A stretch of DNA of 64,000 bases from CAYUMU01 sp964445985 (GCA_964445985.1 CAYUMU010000024.1:8328-72327), one strand, 5' to 3'; shown: positions 54,384 through 63,451, counted from the first letter of the stretch. Program-made: numbers and translations. Notes: generated from the letters alone by a model not told the origin.

Positions 54384-54495
54384 CATCTCACCTATTGAGG
54401 GGTTGGCTCGCAGCCTTTCCCCCTTCTTTTCCTTCGCCGAATCTGCGAGCGATCCTCTGGATGTTCATCCATTCTTTTTCCTGGGGAGGTGCTGT

Positions 54496-55515
54496 ATGCA
54501 CTCACGTTTCTCAATGCGCAAGAAGGCGTTTACCCTGGTCGAGTTGCTGGTGGTGATTGCCATTATCGGAATCCTGATCGCCATGCTCCTGCCAGCCATT
54601 CAGGCGGCGCGGGAAGCTGCCCGGCGGGCGAATTGCGCGAGCAATCTCAAGCAGTTGGGGAATGGCGTGTTGCTGTATGCTGATCGCAACGGCGAGCAGG
54701 TGCCACCCTCGGCCTGGTCCGGCTTCAGTTGGATGGCCTTGATGTTCCCCGTGATGGAACAGGAGCCCGTGTGGTCGAACTACCGGCTCATGCGGACGGA
54801 TACGACCGGTGCGAGCAATCCGAGCTACGGCACTACGCAAGGATTGGGCACGAACGGCCTGTCGAATTCAGCAAACACGCAAGCCTTTCGCGGCCCATCC
54901 TACCTTTGCCCCACCCGCGGGTTCCGCCAGTCGGGGTGGGGCACGGCACAGGCCGTGGATTATGTGTGCGTAGGAATTACGTACCGGCCCAGCTCCGACT
55001 ATCCCTCGGTCGCTCCATACAAGGATCAACAGATCGCTAATACGGCTACGCAGCCGTGGCAAGCCGGACCCATTGTGGGACCCAGTTCGACCCAATACGT
55101 GACCCTGGCAAGTGGCGACCGTACGCCCATTATCCGCTCCAAGGTGACCATTGGCGGTATAACCGATGGTATGGCCTATACCGCCTTCGCAGGCGAAAAG
55201 CATGTGACGCCCACCCGGATCGGCACGGCGGGACCCGACTATCCGCACGCCATCGCCTATGCCGAAAATAGCTATGTCTCCGGCAAGATCATCGGTTTGG
55301 GTTTGGCGCCTCGGGCGGATACGCCGGCCCAAAACACGGGGGACTGGGCCTCCCCATGGGCTGACTCCGTGTTTATGTTTGGCAGTTGGCACCCCGGCGT
55401 ATCGCAGTTTGTGTTTGGCGACACCCGCGTGCAGGCGGTGAAGACCTATGCGACAGCGACGGCGCTGCAAGCGATGGGGGGCCGTGGTGACGGCACCCCG
55501 TACGATCTGCCGTAA
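54496..55515 (+). CDS. DUF1559 prepilin-like exported protein
   Basis: The protein is 339 residues from ATG 54496, with GGGGAGG eight bases upstream. A type IV prepilin leader ('MRKKAFTLVELLVVIAIIGI' at residues 7-26) continues into 'LIAMLLPAIQAAREAARRAN', then 'CASNLKQLGNGVLLYADRNG'. The C-terminal part has the DUF1559 H-X9-DG-type region ('AFGGSWHPGVSQFVFGDTRV' appears as 'MFGSWHPGVSQFVFGDTRVQ'). DUF1559 proteins occur in large families restricted almost entirely to planctomycetes; their role is probably surface or pilus-like, but unproven. An intrinsic terminator follows. Confidence 0.95.
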   Translation: MHSRFSMRKKAFTLVELLVVIAIIGILIAMLLPAIQAAREAARRANCASNLKQLGNGVLLYADRNGEQVPPSAWSGFSWMALMFPVMEQEPVWSNYRLMRTDTTGASNPSYGTTQGLGTNGLSNSANTQAFRGPSYLCPTRGFRQSGWGTAQAVDYVCVGITYRPSSDYPSVAPYKDQQIANTATQPWQAGPIVGPSSTQYVTLASGDRTPIIRSKVTIGGITDGMAYTAFAGEKHVTPTRIGTAGPDYPHAIAYAENSYVSGKIIGLGLAPRADTPAQNTGDWASPWADSVFMFGSWHPGVSQFVFGDTRVQAVKTYATATALQAMGGRGDGTPYDLP

Positions 55516-55575
55516 GCCGGAGATCGAGTGATCCGCTTGCGATTCTTGCCAAAGAATGTTGACACAAATCCTGGG

Positions 55576-55608
55576 AGGCGGCGAAGCGAACCACTTCGCC
55601 GCCTTTTT
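55576..55608 (+). terminator. Intrinsic terminator of the DUF1559 gene
   Basis: AGGCGGCGAAG pairs with CTTCGCCGCCT across a short loop and is followed by TTTTT. It lies 60 bases after the DUF1559 stop. Confidence 0.9.
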
Positions 55609-55786
55609 AATGTTTGCCAGGCATGTCTGCCAACCTGAGGGTGCAAGTCGCTTATCCAACTTGATGGAGGTGAAGGATTGGCGAAGCGCAAGGGCGTCGT
55701 CCTTTCTTGAAAGGCGGAAATGGCGGCCCTCGGGCCAATAGGCTATGCTTACCATTTTCAGTTTTGGGAAGAGGCGAGGTTCTGGA

Positions 55787-56801
55787 ATGCGTTTGCCGCG
55801 TCGCAGCTTTCTCGGTTTGATTCCGGTGTCGGCGTTGAGTTTGCAACTTGGCGGCAGGGCGGCGGCCAGCCAGGACGACGCCGGCAAAGCGTCTGCGCTC
55901 ATTGCCAGTCCGCCGGTCGTGCAACATCCGGCGGCCGACGGCTTCACCGTTCACTTCGCCGTTACCACGTTGGCCACAGGCTAAGCGGATCACCATCGCC
56001 ATGGTGAACGACACGCGCCAGAACCAACCAACATTGGATGCCCTGCACACGCGCATTGCCGCAATCGATCCCGACGTCCTGCTGTGGAACGGCGATACCT
56101 GCAACGACTTCGACGCGCCCAACGACCCCATGCAGATCGTGTTGAACCCGGGACGCGACATCACCCAGGGCTGGGCGGCCGAACGCCCGCTGTTATTCGT
56201 GCCGGGCAATCACGACGTTCGCGGTGAGCGAGCCCGAGAGCTGTCGGCCGGGCTGAGCGGTTGGCCCGATCAAGGCGATTTACCGTACAACTTTGCTCTG
56301 CGACTGGGACCCGTGGCCTTGGTAGGGCTCGATACCGGCGAAGACAAGCCGGACGCCCACCCCGTCTTTGCGGGCACGGCGGCCTATGAGCCGTATCGGG
56401 AGCAGCAAGGCGCCTGGCTGAAAAAAGCCGTCGAACGCCTGGAAATTGCCGAAGCGCCGATCCGTTTCGCTGCCTGCCACATCCCCTTGCGAGGCCTTCC
56501 TGGTCACAACGACGGAACGACACTCGAAGGATTTGCGTACTACAGCGGAATGGGGGCGAAGCTATGGTTGCCGACCTTGCGGCAGGCCCGTTTTGCGGCG
56601 GTGATTTCAGCGCATATGCACCAGCACCGCATCGACGATCCAAGTGATACCGAGCCGGTCGTGCAAATCGTGGGCGGCGGTCCACAGTATGAAAGGGCAA
56701 CCATCACCACCATCGAGGCCCAAGATGGCAAGGTGGCGGTTCGCATTGAAGACCTGGCAGGCAAGACGCTCCATCAGCGCGAATGGCCGCTCTCCAAGTA
56801 A
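55787..56801 (+). pseudogene. Tat-exported metallophosphoesterase, internally deleted
   Basis: The 5' part (55787-55984) encodes a twin-arginine signal ('MRLPRRSFLGLIPVSALSLQ') and the first strands of a fibronectin-like purple-acid-phosphatase N-domain ('PPVVQHPAADGFTVHFAV'), then stops. In the next frame, from about 55984 and with an internal ATG at 56001, the calcineurin-like catalytic domain runs to 56801: 'DVLLWNGDTCND', 'LLFVPGNHDVRG', 'FAACHIPLRG' and 'AVISAHMHQHRI'. About 100 residues that normally join the two parts are missing. A product starting at 56001 would keep most metal ligands but lose the first His/Asp strand and the export signal. Confidence 0.7.
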
Positions 56802-57014
56802 GGGTGAGGGCAAGAATTCTGCCTGCCATAGAAACCCCAGCAAGGGGGGCGGTCGCGAGCGACCTGATTGGGGAGGTGGGTTTGCGAGTGCGTTCCCTTT
56901 CTTGTCCGCCCTCGCCCGGCACGGTAGGCTACAGGTGGTGGCGAATGTCGTCCCCACTCCCGCCGTTTGGTTTCACTTCCTTCTTTGTCCCGCGTACAGG
57001 CGGTCCTTTGGCCC

Positions 57015-57470
57015 ATGGTGGAATTGACGCACGAGCCGATTGATGCCGACGCGCTACTCAAGCGAGTCACTTCGCCGCGGGCGGGCGCGGTGGTGCTGTT
57101 CCTCGGCACCGTGCGGGAGTTAACTGCCGGACGCCGCACGCTGGCGCTCGATTACGAGTGCTATCCGGCGATGGCGACCAAGAAGATGGCAGAGCTTGAG
57201 GCGGAAGCCCGCGAGCGCTGGCCGTTGGTGGAGTGTGCCATGGTGCATCGGTTGGGGCGGCTGGAATTGGCCGAGGCCAGCGTGGCCGTGGCGGTCAGCA
57301 CGCCGCACCGCCGCGATGCCTTCGAGGCGGGGCAATGGCTGATTGATACGCTGAAAGAAGTGGTCCCGGTTTGGAAACGCGAGAACTGGGACGACGGGAC
57401 GCAAGAATGGGTCCACCCGCCCCGGAGTGTTTCGCCCGACGCGCCGCTGGGGGGTGGGGCGCGATGTTAG
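57015..57470 (+). CDS. moaE: Molybdopterin synthase catalytic subunit
   Basis: The protein is 151 residues from ATG 57015. It converts precursor Z (cPMP) to molybdopterin with sulfur from MoaD. 'MVELTHEPIDADALLKRV' then 'SPRAGAVVLFLGTVRE' is the N-terminal fold; 'LDYECYPAMATKKMAELEAE' is the dimer strand. The active-site segment 'HRRDAFEAGQWLIDTLKEVV' with 'PVWKRENWDDG' contains the conserved Arg and lysines. No moaD is adjacent. moaA follows 85 bases later with an inverted repeat between them. Confidence 0.95.
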   Translation: MVELTHEPIDADALLKRVTSPRAGAVVLFLGTVRELTAGRRTLALDYECYPAMATKKMAELEAEARERWPLVECAMVHRLGRLELAEASVAVAVSTPHRRDAFEAGQWLIDTLKEVVPVWKRENWDDGTQEWVHPPRSVSPDAPLGGGARC

Positions 57471-57478
57471 AGCCATTC

Positions 57479-57545
57479 AACTGGGGGCAGGTTGTAGACG
57501 GCGCGTGTTGAGAATGAGTAACTGATAGCTACAACCTGACCCCAG
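57479..57545. repeat. Inverted repeat between moaE and moaA
   Basis: CTGGGGGCAGGTTGTA and TACAACCTGACCCCAG pair at 15 of 16 positions across a 33-base loop. There is no T-run. It may be a dispersed hairpin repeat or an attenuator-like element controlling moaA. Confidence 0.65.
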
Positions 57546-57555
57546 CCACCCGACG

Positions 57556-58602
57556 ATGAATCCTCCCCGCCATCCGCTGGAATCCGCCGACGCCACGTAC
57601 GATCCGCTGTACGATCGCTTCGGTCGCGTTCACAACAATCTGCGGATCAGCGTGACCGATCGCTGCAACATTCGCTGCTTCTACTGCATGCCGGCCGAGA
57701 ATGTGCAGTTCAAGCCGCGGTCGGAGATTCTGACCTTCGAAGAAATTGAACGCTTTGTGCGCGTGGCGGCCCGATTGGGCGTGAACAAGCTCCGGCTCAC
57801 CGGCGGCGAACCACTGGTGCGATCGAACCTGCCGGTGCTGATCGAGAAGCTCAACCGGATCGAAGGCATCGACGATATTGCCCTGACCACCAATGGCATC
57901 CTCTTGGCCGAGCAGGCGGCGGCGCTCAAGGCGGCAGGGCTGCAGCGGCTGAACATCAGCCTCGACGCCCTCAATCCCGAAACCTTCAAACAAATCGCCC
58001 GCCGCGAAGGCTTTGAACGGGTGCTCGAAGGCATCTTCGCCGCGCAGGCCATCGGCTTCGAAAAGATCAAACTCAACGCCGTGGCCATCGCCGGCATTAC
58101 CGAGGCCGAGGTCGTTCCGTTTGGGCATTTTGCCCGGCGGCATGGGCTGGAAGTTCGCTTCATCGAATTCATGCCGCTCGACGCCGACAACGCCTGGGAA
58201 AACGACCAGGTATTGCCCGGCGAAAAGATTCGGGCTTTGCTCGAAGCGGCGATTGCCCCGCTGGTTCCCCTGCATCGCGACGACCCCAGCCAGCCGGCGA
58301 CCGATTACATGTTCGCCGACGGCATTGGCCAGATTGGATTCATCAATCCGGTAACGCAGCCGTTCTGTCACGATTGCAACCGGCTGCGGATCACGGCCGA
58401 CGGCAAGCTGCGCAACTGCCTGTTCGGCCAGGACGAATGGGACGTGCGAGCCCTGCTCCGAGCGGAGAACGCCGAAGAACGTAGCGATGAATCGATTGCC
58501 CGCCTGGTGCGAGGCTGCGTGGCCGCCAAGTGGCCCGGCCACGGCATCAATCAAGAGGGCTTTGTGAAGCCACTCCGGGCCATGTTCCAAATCGGGGGCT
58601 AA
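57556..58602 (+). CDS. moaA: GTP 3',8-cyclase (molybdenum cofactor)
   Basis: The protein is 348 residues. This radical-SAM enzyme starts molybdopterin synthesis from GTP. The SAM-binding cluster is Cys37, Cys41 and Cys44 in 'DRCNIRCFYCMP'. The C-terminal cluster that binds GTP is in 'FCHDCNRLRITADGKLRNCL'. 'RLTGGEPLVRSNLPVLIEKL' and 'LNISLDALNPETFKQI' are standard. The protein ends in Gly-Gly, as functional MoaA does. It lies 85 bases after moaE and 15 bases before the desulfurase-like gene, so moaA and the latter are probably on one transcript. Confidence 0.97.
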   Translation: MNPPRHPLESADATYDPLYDRFGRVHNNLRISVTDRCNIRCFYCMPAENVQFKPRSEILTFEEIERFVRVAARLGVNKLRLTGGEPLVRSNLPVLIEKLNRIEGIDDIALTTNGILLAEQAAALKAAGLQRLNISLDALNPETFKQIARREGFERVLEGIFAAQAIGFEKIKLNAVAIAGITEAEVVPFGHFARRHGLEVRFIEFMPLDADNAWENDQVLPGEKIRALLEAAIAPLVPLHRDDPSQPATDYMFADGIGQIGFINPVTQPFCHDCNRLRITADGKLRNCLFGQDEWDVRALLRAENAEERSDESIARLVRGCVAAKWPGHGINQEGFVKPLRAMFQIGG

Positions 58603-58617
58603 CGATCAATCGCCGAA

Positions 58618-59787
58618 ATGGAACGCATCTATCTCGATAACGCCGCCACCAGTTGGCCCAAGCCGCCCGAGGTTTACGCCGCGGTGGACCACTACCTGCG
58701 AGAGAACGGCGCCCCGGCTGGCCGCGGCGCCTATGCCGAAGCCAGCGAGGTAGATGCCGCCATCGGCCGCGCGCGCGCGAACGTGGCCAAGCTGATCGGA
58801 GCGGAAAGCCAACGGATCATCTTTGGCTTCAATGGCACCGACGTGCTGAACATCGCCTTGCAGGGGCTGTTGGGCGGGCCGCCTGATGCCAGGCTGCATG
58901 TGATTACTTCCGACGCCGAACACAACTCGGTGCTGCGTCCGTTGCGAGCGCTGGCCGATCGCGCTGGCGTGGAAGTGACGTATGTGCCGTGCGATGGCCG
59001 CGGCCTGATCGATGCGGACGACGTCCGCGCGGCCTTCCGCCCCACCACGCGGCTGGTGGCGCTCACGCACGCCTCGAACGTGACCGGAGCCCTGCAGCCG
59101 GCGGCGGCAGTGGGCAAGCTGGCGCGCGAGCGGGAGATTCCCTTCTTGCTGGATGCCGCCCAAAGCCTGGGCGATGTGCCGATCGACGTGCAGGCTTTGA
59201 ACGTGGATTTGCTGGCGGCGCCCGGTCACAAGGGGTTGCTGGGGCCGCTGGGCACGGGGGTGTTGTACATCCGCCCGGAGCTGGAGTCCCAGGTGTTTCC
59301 TCTGCGGCAAGGAGGGACAGGCAGTCGCAGCGAAGACGACGTTCAGCCGGAGCGAATGCCCGACCGGTACGAGGCCGGCAACCACAACGTGCCAGGCCTG
59401 GTGGGCTTGGAAGCGAGTACCACCTGGTTACTGCAGCGCGGCGTGGAGGCGGTTCGCCGGCATCAGCAAGAACTGACGGAACAACTGCTGGCTGGCTTGC
59501 GCGACCTGGCCAATGTTACCATTTATGGGCCAGAACATGCCGCGAATCGGGTAGGCGTGGTCAGCATCAACATGGAGGGCCTGGAATGCCAGGAGGTGGC
59601 CTCGGGGCTCGACGCGGCCTATCGAATTCAAACCCGAGCCGGCCTGCACTGCGCCCCGCGGATGCACCAAAGCCTCGGCACGCTACGGCAAGGTGGCACG
59701 CTGCGAATCAGCGTGGGAGCGTTCAATACGCCAGCCCACATTGAGGCCATTCTAACAGCGCTGCAAGAAGCCACGGCAGTGATCTAG
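58618..59787 (+). CDS. Class V aminotransferase, cysteine desulfurase-like
   Basis: The protein is 389 residues. Fold type I PLP enzyme: 'YLDNAATSWPKPPEV' at the N-terminus, 'SDAEHNSVLRPLRAL' with the His stacking on PLP, 'FLLDAAQSLGDVPIDVQAL', the Schiff-base lysine Lys205 in 'APGHKGLLGPLGTGVL' and a cysteine in the loop 'RAGLHCAPRMHQ' (Cys345) where SufS-type enzymes carry the persulfide. It probably releases sulfur from cysteine. Its place 15 bases after moaA suggests it supplies sulfur for molybdopterin synthase, though a general or selenocysteine role cannot be excluded. Confidence 0.92.
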   Translation: MERIYLDNAATSWPKPPEVYAAVDHYLRENGAPAGRGAYAEASEVDAAIGRARANVAKLIGAESQRIIFGFNGTDVLNIALQGLLGGPPDARLHVITSDAEHNSVLRPLRALADRAGVEVTYVPCDGRGLIDADDVRAAFRPTTRLVALTHASNVTGALQPAAAVGKLAREREIPFLLDAAQSLGDVPIDVQALNVDLLAAPGHKGLLGPLGTGVLYIRPELESQVFPLRQGGTGSRSEDDVQPERMPDRYEAGNHNVPGLVGLEASTTWLLQRGVEAVRRHQQELTEQLLAGLRDLANVTIYGPEHAANRVGVVSINMEGLECQEVASGLDAAYRIQTRAGLHCAPRMHQSLGTLRQGGTLRISVGAFNTPAHIEAILTALQEATAVI

Positions 59788-59860
59788 AGCCTATCCAATG
59801 ACTCCCCTGGCGGGAGAGGGCTGGGGCGAGGAGGGAAACAGGGTTCTCGGATAGGCTCTT
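59786..59860. repeat. 75-bp dispersed element with AGAGCCTATCC ends, copy 2
   Basis: Begins AGAGCCTATCCAATGACTCC and ends GGGTTCTCGGATAGGCTCTT. The termini are an 11-bp perfect inverted repeat. It lies directly over the stop of the desulfurase-like gene, in the same position relative to its gene as copy 1 after the sulfatase. Confidence 0.8.
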
Positions 59861-60324
59861 AGGTCGGCGGTCGGCGATTGCCGGCCTGGCCTATGGAGTG
59901 CCGAACACGGGATATCGAACCGGCTTCCGCTGTTTGTACAGGTTCAGCCGAGCCACAAAGGGGTCGTTCGGCTCGGAAGTTCTCGCCCATCACCCCGCAG
60001 GCTTGCCCCCCATTCTAACCAGCCCCAGCCGCGGAGCGAGATGGACGGCCCCGATTGTTCACCAGTTCGCCCGGCCGCCTTCGGATGAAGAACGCGCGAA
60101 GCGGGCGGGCGCCCCTCCCGCGGCGGGACTTTTCGCAACCGATTCTGCCCAACCCCTTGAGCGCGTTCCGCCAGGCGGGGTATCCTCACTCGCACCCCCG
60201 CCAGCGCGCCTCCGGCCAGCGATTGGGCAGAAATACCCTCAAAATCGGCGCCCTCGTCCCGATCCGCGGCGAACAAAAAACGATGGGGTGACACCGACAA
60301 TTGGCGAACTATACTTGGAAACTT
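59861..60324. other. Intergenic, nothing recognised
   Basis: About 460 bases, GC-rich. Open frames on both strands lack protein character. No RNA gene seen. Confidence 0.5.
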
Positions 60325-60546
60325 ATGTCCGGTCCCAAGAACCCAGCTAGCAAAGCCTTTTTCATGCCTAAGGTGCTTTCCATCATCGGGATGGTTGTAG
60401 CCGTCTTGGTGCTGCTCGTATTCGGGCTGGACCTGGCGATGGAGTTTCCCTTCAACCGCGCCGACATCTACATCGACATCGGCCTGCTCATCGGGGCGAT
60501 CGCTTTGGCCTATTTGAGCTGGAATACGTATCGGGAAGTGAAGTGA
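60325..60546 (+). CDS. Small two-helix membrane protein
   Basis: The protein is 73 residues from ATG 60325 (a later ATG at 60364 would give 60). Helix one is 'VLSIIGMVVAVLVLLVFGLD' and helix two 'IDIGLLIGAIALAYLSW'. Between them is an acidic loop with 'EFPFNRADIY'. The C-terminus is short and basic. The pattern is that of a conserved small planctomycete membrane protein; the function is unknown. The lipoprotein gene follows 76 bases later. Confidence 0.7.
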   Translation: MSGPKNPASKAFFMPKVLSIIGMVVAVLVLLVFGLDLAMEFPFNRADIYIDIGLLIGAIALAYLSWNTYREVK

Positions 60547-60622
60547 TAGGCATGAACATCCTGGCAATCCAACCAGTGCCATGGGGGGCTTCACATCGGA
60601 CTCCTTCGTCCCCAAGGGAAAC

Positions 60623-61075
60623 ATGATGCGTGGTCTGTTGCTGGTGATAATTGTGGCGCTCGGCGGGTGCGGAAAGACGAGCGACGAGTCGGAGTATGAA
60701 CGCGGTTACCGGGATGGCCACGACGAAGGACAAAAGTCCAGGGCGGCCGAAGTTGATAGGGCCGCCCAAATGCAGGCGGAAGCCGACATGCGCGCCGCAT
60801 CGTCTCAAGTAAAAGCATTACAGACCGGCATTTTGAAGTACCGAATCGACATGAGGCGTCTTCCCGCCCAACTCGCTGACTTGGTCGAGCTGCCCGCCGA
60901 CGAGGAAGAGCGGCGTCATTGGCGAGGGGGGTATCTAGCCGCGGAAATTCGCTCCGACCCTTGGGGGAGCGAGTACGTATATCGGCCTGATCCCGACGGC
61001 GGAAACTTCACCTTGTTTTCCCCGGGGCCGGATCGAATCCCCGAAACCGCGGACGATATCGCGCGCGCAAGATAG
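60623..61075 (+). CDS. Lipoprotein with pseudopilin (GspG)-like C-terminal domain
   Basis: The protein is 150 residues. The lipobox is in 'LLLVIIVALGGCGKTSDESE' (Cys at about residue 17). A Glu/Arg/Asp-rich linker follows ('YERGYRDGHDEGQKSRAAEV'). Then comes a GspG-like fold: a helix ending 'LQTGILKYRIDMRRLPAQLA', 'DLVELP', 'WRGGYLAAEIRSDPWGSEYV' and 'NFTLFSPGPDRIPETADDI', which carries the Asp/Pro pattern of the calcium site. The hydrophobic prepilin helix of true GspG is replaced by the lipid anchor, so it cannot polymerise in the normal way. The function is unknown. Confidence 0.8.
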   Translation: MMRGLLLVIIVALGGCGKTSDESEYERGYRDGHDEGQKSRAAEVDRAAQMQAEADMRAASSQVKALQTGILKYRIDMRRLPAQLADLVELPADEEERRHWRGGYLAAEIRSDPWGSEYVYRPDPDGGNFTLFSPGPDRIPETADDIARAR

Positions 61076-61144
61076 GCCGAGAGCGTTCCGCCTGCCCGGC
61101 GTGGAAAAATCCCAAGATAGTTCCCCCGCCTGAGTCCATGTCGG

Positions 61145-62740
61145 CTAAGAAGCCATCGCCATCCCTGGCGCCGATTCCAGCGGCAGGCTAACCACGAACG
61201 TTGAACCCCGCTCGGGTCCCGCGCTTTCGGCTTTGATTTCGCCGCCGTGATTGGCCACGATGCGATGCGCGATCGACAGGCCCAGCCCCGTTCCTTGCCC
61301 GTGGGCGCGCCGTGTAAAGAACGGCTCGAACAGGTGCTCGAGCACTTCATCGGTCATGCCGCAACCGTTGTCTTTGACATGCAGTTGGGCCTGGCCATCC
61401 ACGGTGGTGAGCATCAGTTCCACCGTGCCGTCGGCTGGCGTGCTCTCCAGGGCGTTGGTCAGCAAATTGAGCACCACCTGCTTGATCTCTTGCGGATTGA
61501 TTTCGGCCAGCACCGCCGGACCAGGCTTCAAGGCAATGTTGCGATCGCGATACCGGCCCAGGTGTCCTACCATTTCCACCACTTCGACCACCAGCGTCCG
61601 CAAATCGGTCGACGCCCGAATGCTCTCGCCAATTCGCGAAAAATCCACCAGCTTGTGCGTGATTTGCTGGCAGCGGGTCGCTTCGCTGCGGATCATCTTC
61701 AAATAGTGCTTCACCACGTCGGCCTGATCGTCCATGGCCTGGGCGTCTTCGGCCCCGCGGAGTCGCATCTCCAGCGATTCGGCGCACAGCGCGATCGAAG
61801 CCAGCGGGTTGTTGATTTCGTGCGACACGCCCGCGGCTAAGAAGCCCACGCCGGCCAATCGCTCGCTCCGCACGATCTGCCGCGTGCGTTCCTTCACCTG
61901 GCGATCCAGGTCGTCGCGCACGGCCGAAAACCGCGAGGCCGTTTCGTTCAGCACGCCCGCCAGTTCCGCCATTTCGTTCTTGCTGCTCATTTGCACGCGC
62001 TGGTGGAACATGCCCGAGGCCAGCTTGCGGGCTGCCTCCACCATGGTTCGCAGGGGGCGAAATACGTTATTGTAGGCCAGCCACACAATCGTGCCCAAGA
62101 GGGCCAGCGTGAGCACCAGCGTGGTCCAGGCCAGGCCGATGAACCAGCGATAGGTGGAGCGAACTTCGTTGGTGAAGTCGAGAATGCTCTGATGCAAATA
62201 GCTGGGCAATTCGGCCGACAGCAATTGCAACCGGTCCACCTCGCGCTCCAGCCGCGTGTTTTGCACTTTGTCGAACACCCAGTCGTGATCGCGGTCGGCG
62301 CGGCGGATGCGCGCCAGCACGGTTTCGAACTCGCTCACCGTTTCAAACTCGCGCTCATGCCCTCCAATCTGTAGCTTGCCGGCCTGCGACTTCAGTTCCA
62401 GGTGATAGGCCGCCACGGCCGCTTCCACATTCGAAAGCCGGCGGCGAAAGTCTTCCCGCGCTTCGCGAAAATCGGGACCGCTGTCGGGCTCGTTCATCAA
62501 CAGCGAATCGCGCCGGCCGTCGTGGATTTCGTTCAACCGCACGGTCGCTACCCGCAGGTCGCTCACCTCGTCGGCCAACTCGGTCGCCAGCCGCAATTCC
62601 GAGAACCGCGATAAACTGTTGACCAGGTCGCGGTAGGCATACAAACCGTAAAGGCTGCTGCGAGTGAGCAGAATCAAGATCCCTGCCAACAGCAGGATCA
62701 TCAGCAGCAGCTTGTTGCGAATGGGCCACTTGGCAAGCAC
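61145..62740 (-). CDS. Membrane sensor histidine kinase
   Basis: The protein is 531 residues from a GTG at 62740, chosen because AAGGAG lies seven bases upstream and membrane helix one starts at once ('LLLMILLLAGILILLTRSSL'). A periplasmic helical sensor of about 190 residues follows, then helix two ('WTTLVLTLALLGTIVWLAY'), a HAMP domain ('FRPLRTMVEAARKLASGMFH'), the phospho-acceptor His in 'AGVSHEINNPLASIALCAES', and the ATPase domain with N box 'LLTNALESTPADG', G1 'DNGCGM' and G2 'GQGTGLGLSIAHRIV'. No response regulator gene lies beside it, so its partner is elsewhere. The signal is unknown. Confidence 0.92.
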   Translation of the reverse strand: MLAKWPIRNKLLLMILLLAGILILLTRSSLYGLYAYRDLVNSLSRFSELRLATELADEVSDLRVATVRLNEIHDGRRDSLLMNEPDSGPDFREAREDFRRRLSNVEAAVAAYHLELKSQAGKLQIGGHEREFETVSEFETVLARIRRADRDHDWVFDKVQNTRLEREVDRLQLLSAELPSYLHQSILDFTNEVRSTYRWFIGLAWTTLVLTLALLGTIVWLAYNNVFRPLRTMVEAARKLASGMFHQRVQMSSKNEMAELAGVLNETASRFSAVRDDLDRQVKERTRQIVRSERLAGVGFLAAGVSHEINNPLASIALCAESLEMRLRGAEDAQAMDDQADVVKHYLKMIRSEATRCQQITHKLVDFSRIGESIRASTDLRTLVVEVVEMVGHLGRYRDRNIALKPGPAVLAEINPQEIKQVVLNLLTNALESTPADGTVELMLTTVDGQAQLHVKDNGCGMTDEVLEHLFEPFFTRRAHGQGTGLGLSIAHRIVANHGGEIKAESAGPERGSTFVVSLPLESAPGMAMAS

Positions 62741-63029
62741 GATGCTTCTCCTTGGCCTACAGTCGACCACGGCGGCGGGAGGGGGGATGTCTCGGCTATT
62801 ACAGCCAGCAAAAAGACCCTGGGGCGGCGAAGCATAGCGGATATGGGCGAACGGCGAAAGGGCGGTGTGGGGTGTGCTGGTGGCTGGGTGCATACCCTCC
62901 CCAAAAGGAACCCTCTTCGTAACGATTCTCTGTTTTGCGGATCGCGGAAGTCGAATCAGCATGGAGGTTTGCTGATTTGAAGTTGCTTTCGGTGGGGTGG
63001 CGGCGGAAGCAACCCTTTCCGAACTTTTC

Positions 63030-63300
63030 AGGGGTTGCGAACGCAATGCCTGGATTACTTCATCGTGTTCGGCCCACGGCACATGGATCATCTCGTTTCG
63101 GAAATGACGTCGTACTACCACGAGGAGCGCCTGCATCAGGCGAAGGAAAACAATCTGCTGGCGCCGACCGCCACTCCCCTGACAAGAAACGAAACCGGAA
63201 AAAAGAGGAATCGCCGCCCGATGTAATGCCTATATCGCAAATCGAATGCCGTCAGCGGTTGGGCGGACTGCTCAAGCACTACCACCGCAAGGCGGCGTAG
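63030..63300 (+). pseudogene. Integrase-core transposase, C-terminal remnant
   Basis: Two frames together give the end of an rve-type (IS481/IS3-like) integrase: 'CLDYFIVFGPRHMDHLVSEM' and 'TSYYHEERLHQAKENNLLAP' in the first frame (to 63226), then 'CRQRLGGLLKHYHRKAA' in a second frame (to 63300). The catalytic glutamate region fits 'EERLHQ'. The upstream two thirds are absent. This is a fragment. Confidence 0.7.
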
Positions 63301-63451
63301 CGCGCAGTTGCCGCGGTTCGTTCCACGCCTGGCTTTCGATGGCCGCGCCCCTTCCATGCGTCTCGCCGGCTTCCGGCCGATTCAGGCTCTGCTGCCTGCC
63401 GCAACGCTCCACCATTCTTGTCAAACGACGGTGATGATATACGGCACCTCC

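Larger units (their letters stand above)
53844..54495. other. Intergenic with MITE-like element and DUF1559 promoter
   Basis: Holds the 236-bp element at 53945-54180 and the extended -10 promoter at 54355-54383. Nothing else was recognised. Confidence 0.55.

Noticed and set aside
57471..57555. Molybdenum-cofactor riboswitch upstream of moaA
   Set aside because: The gap is only 85 bases and is filled by a simple inverted repeat; the multi-stem Moco RNA would not fit.
59944..60624. Minus-strand open frame over the small membrane-protein gene
   Set aside because: Ser/Pro/Arg-rich translation with no conserved segments; the plus-strand gene has clear membrane helices.
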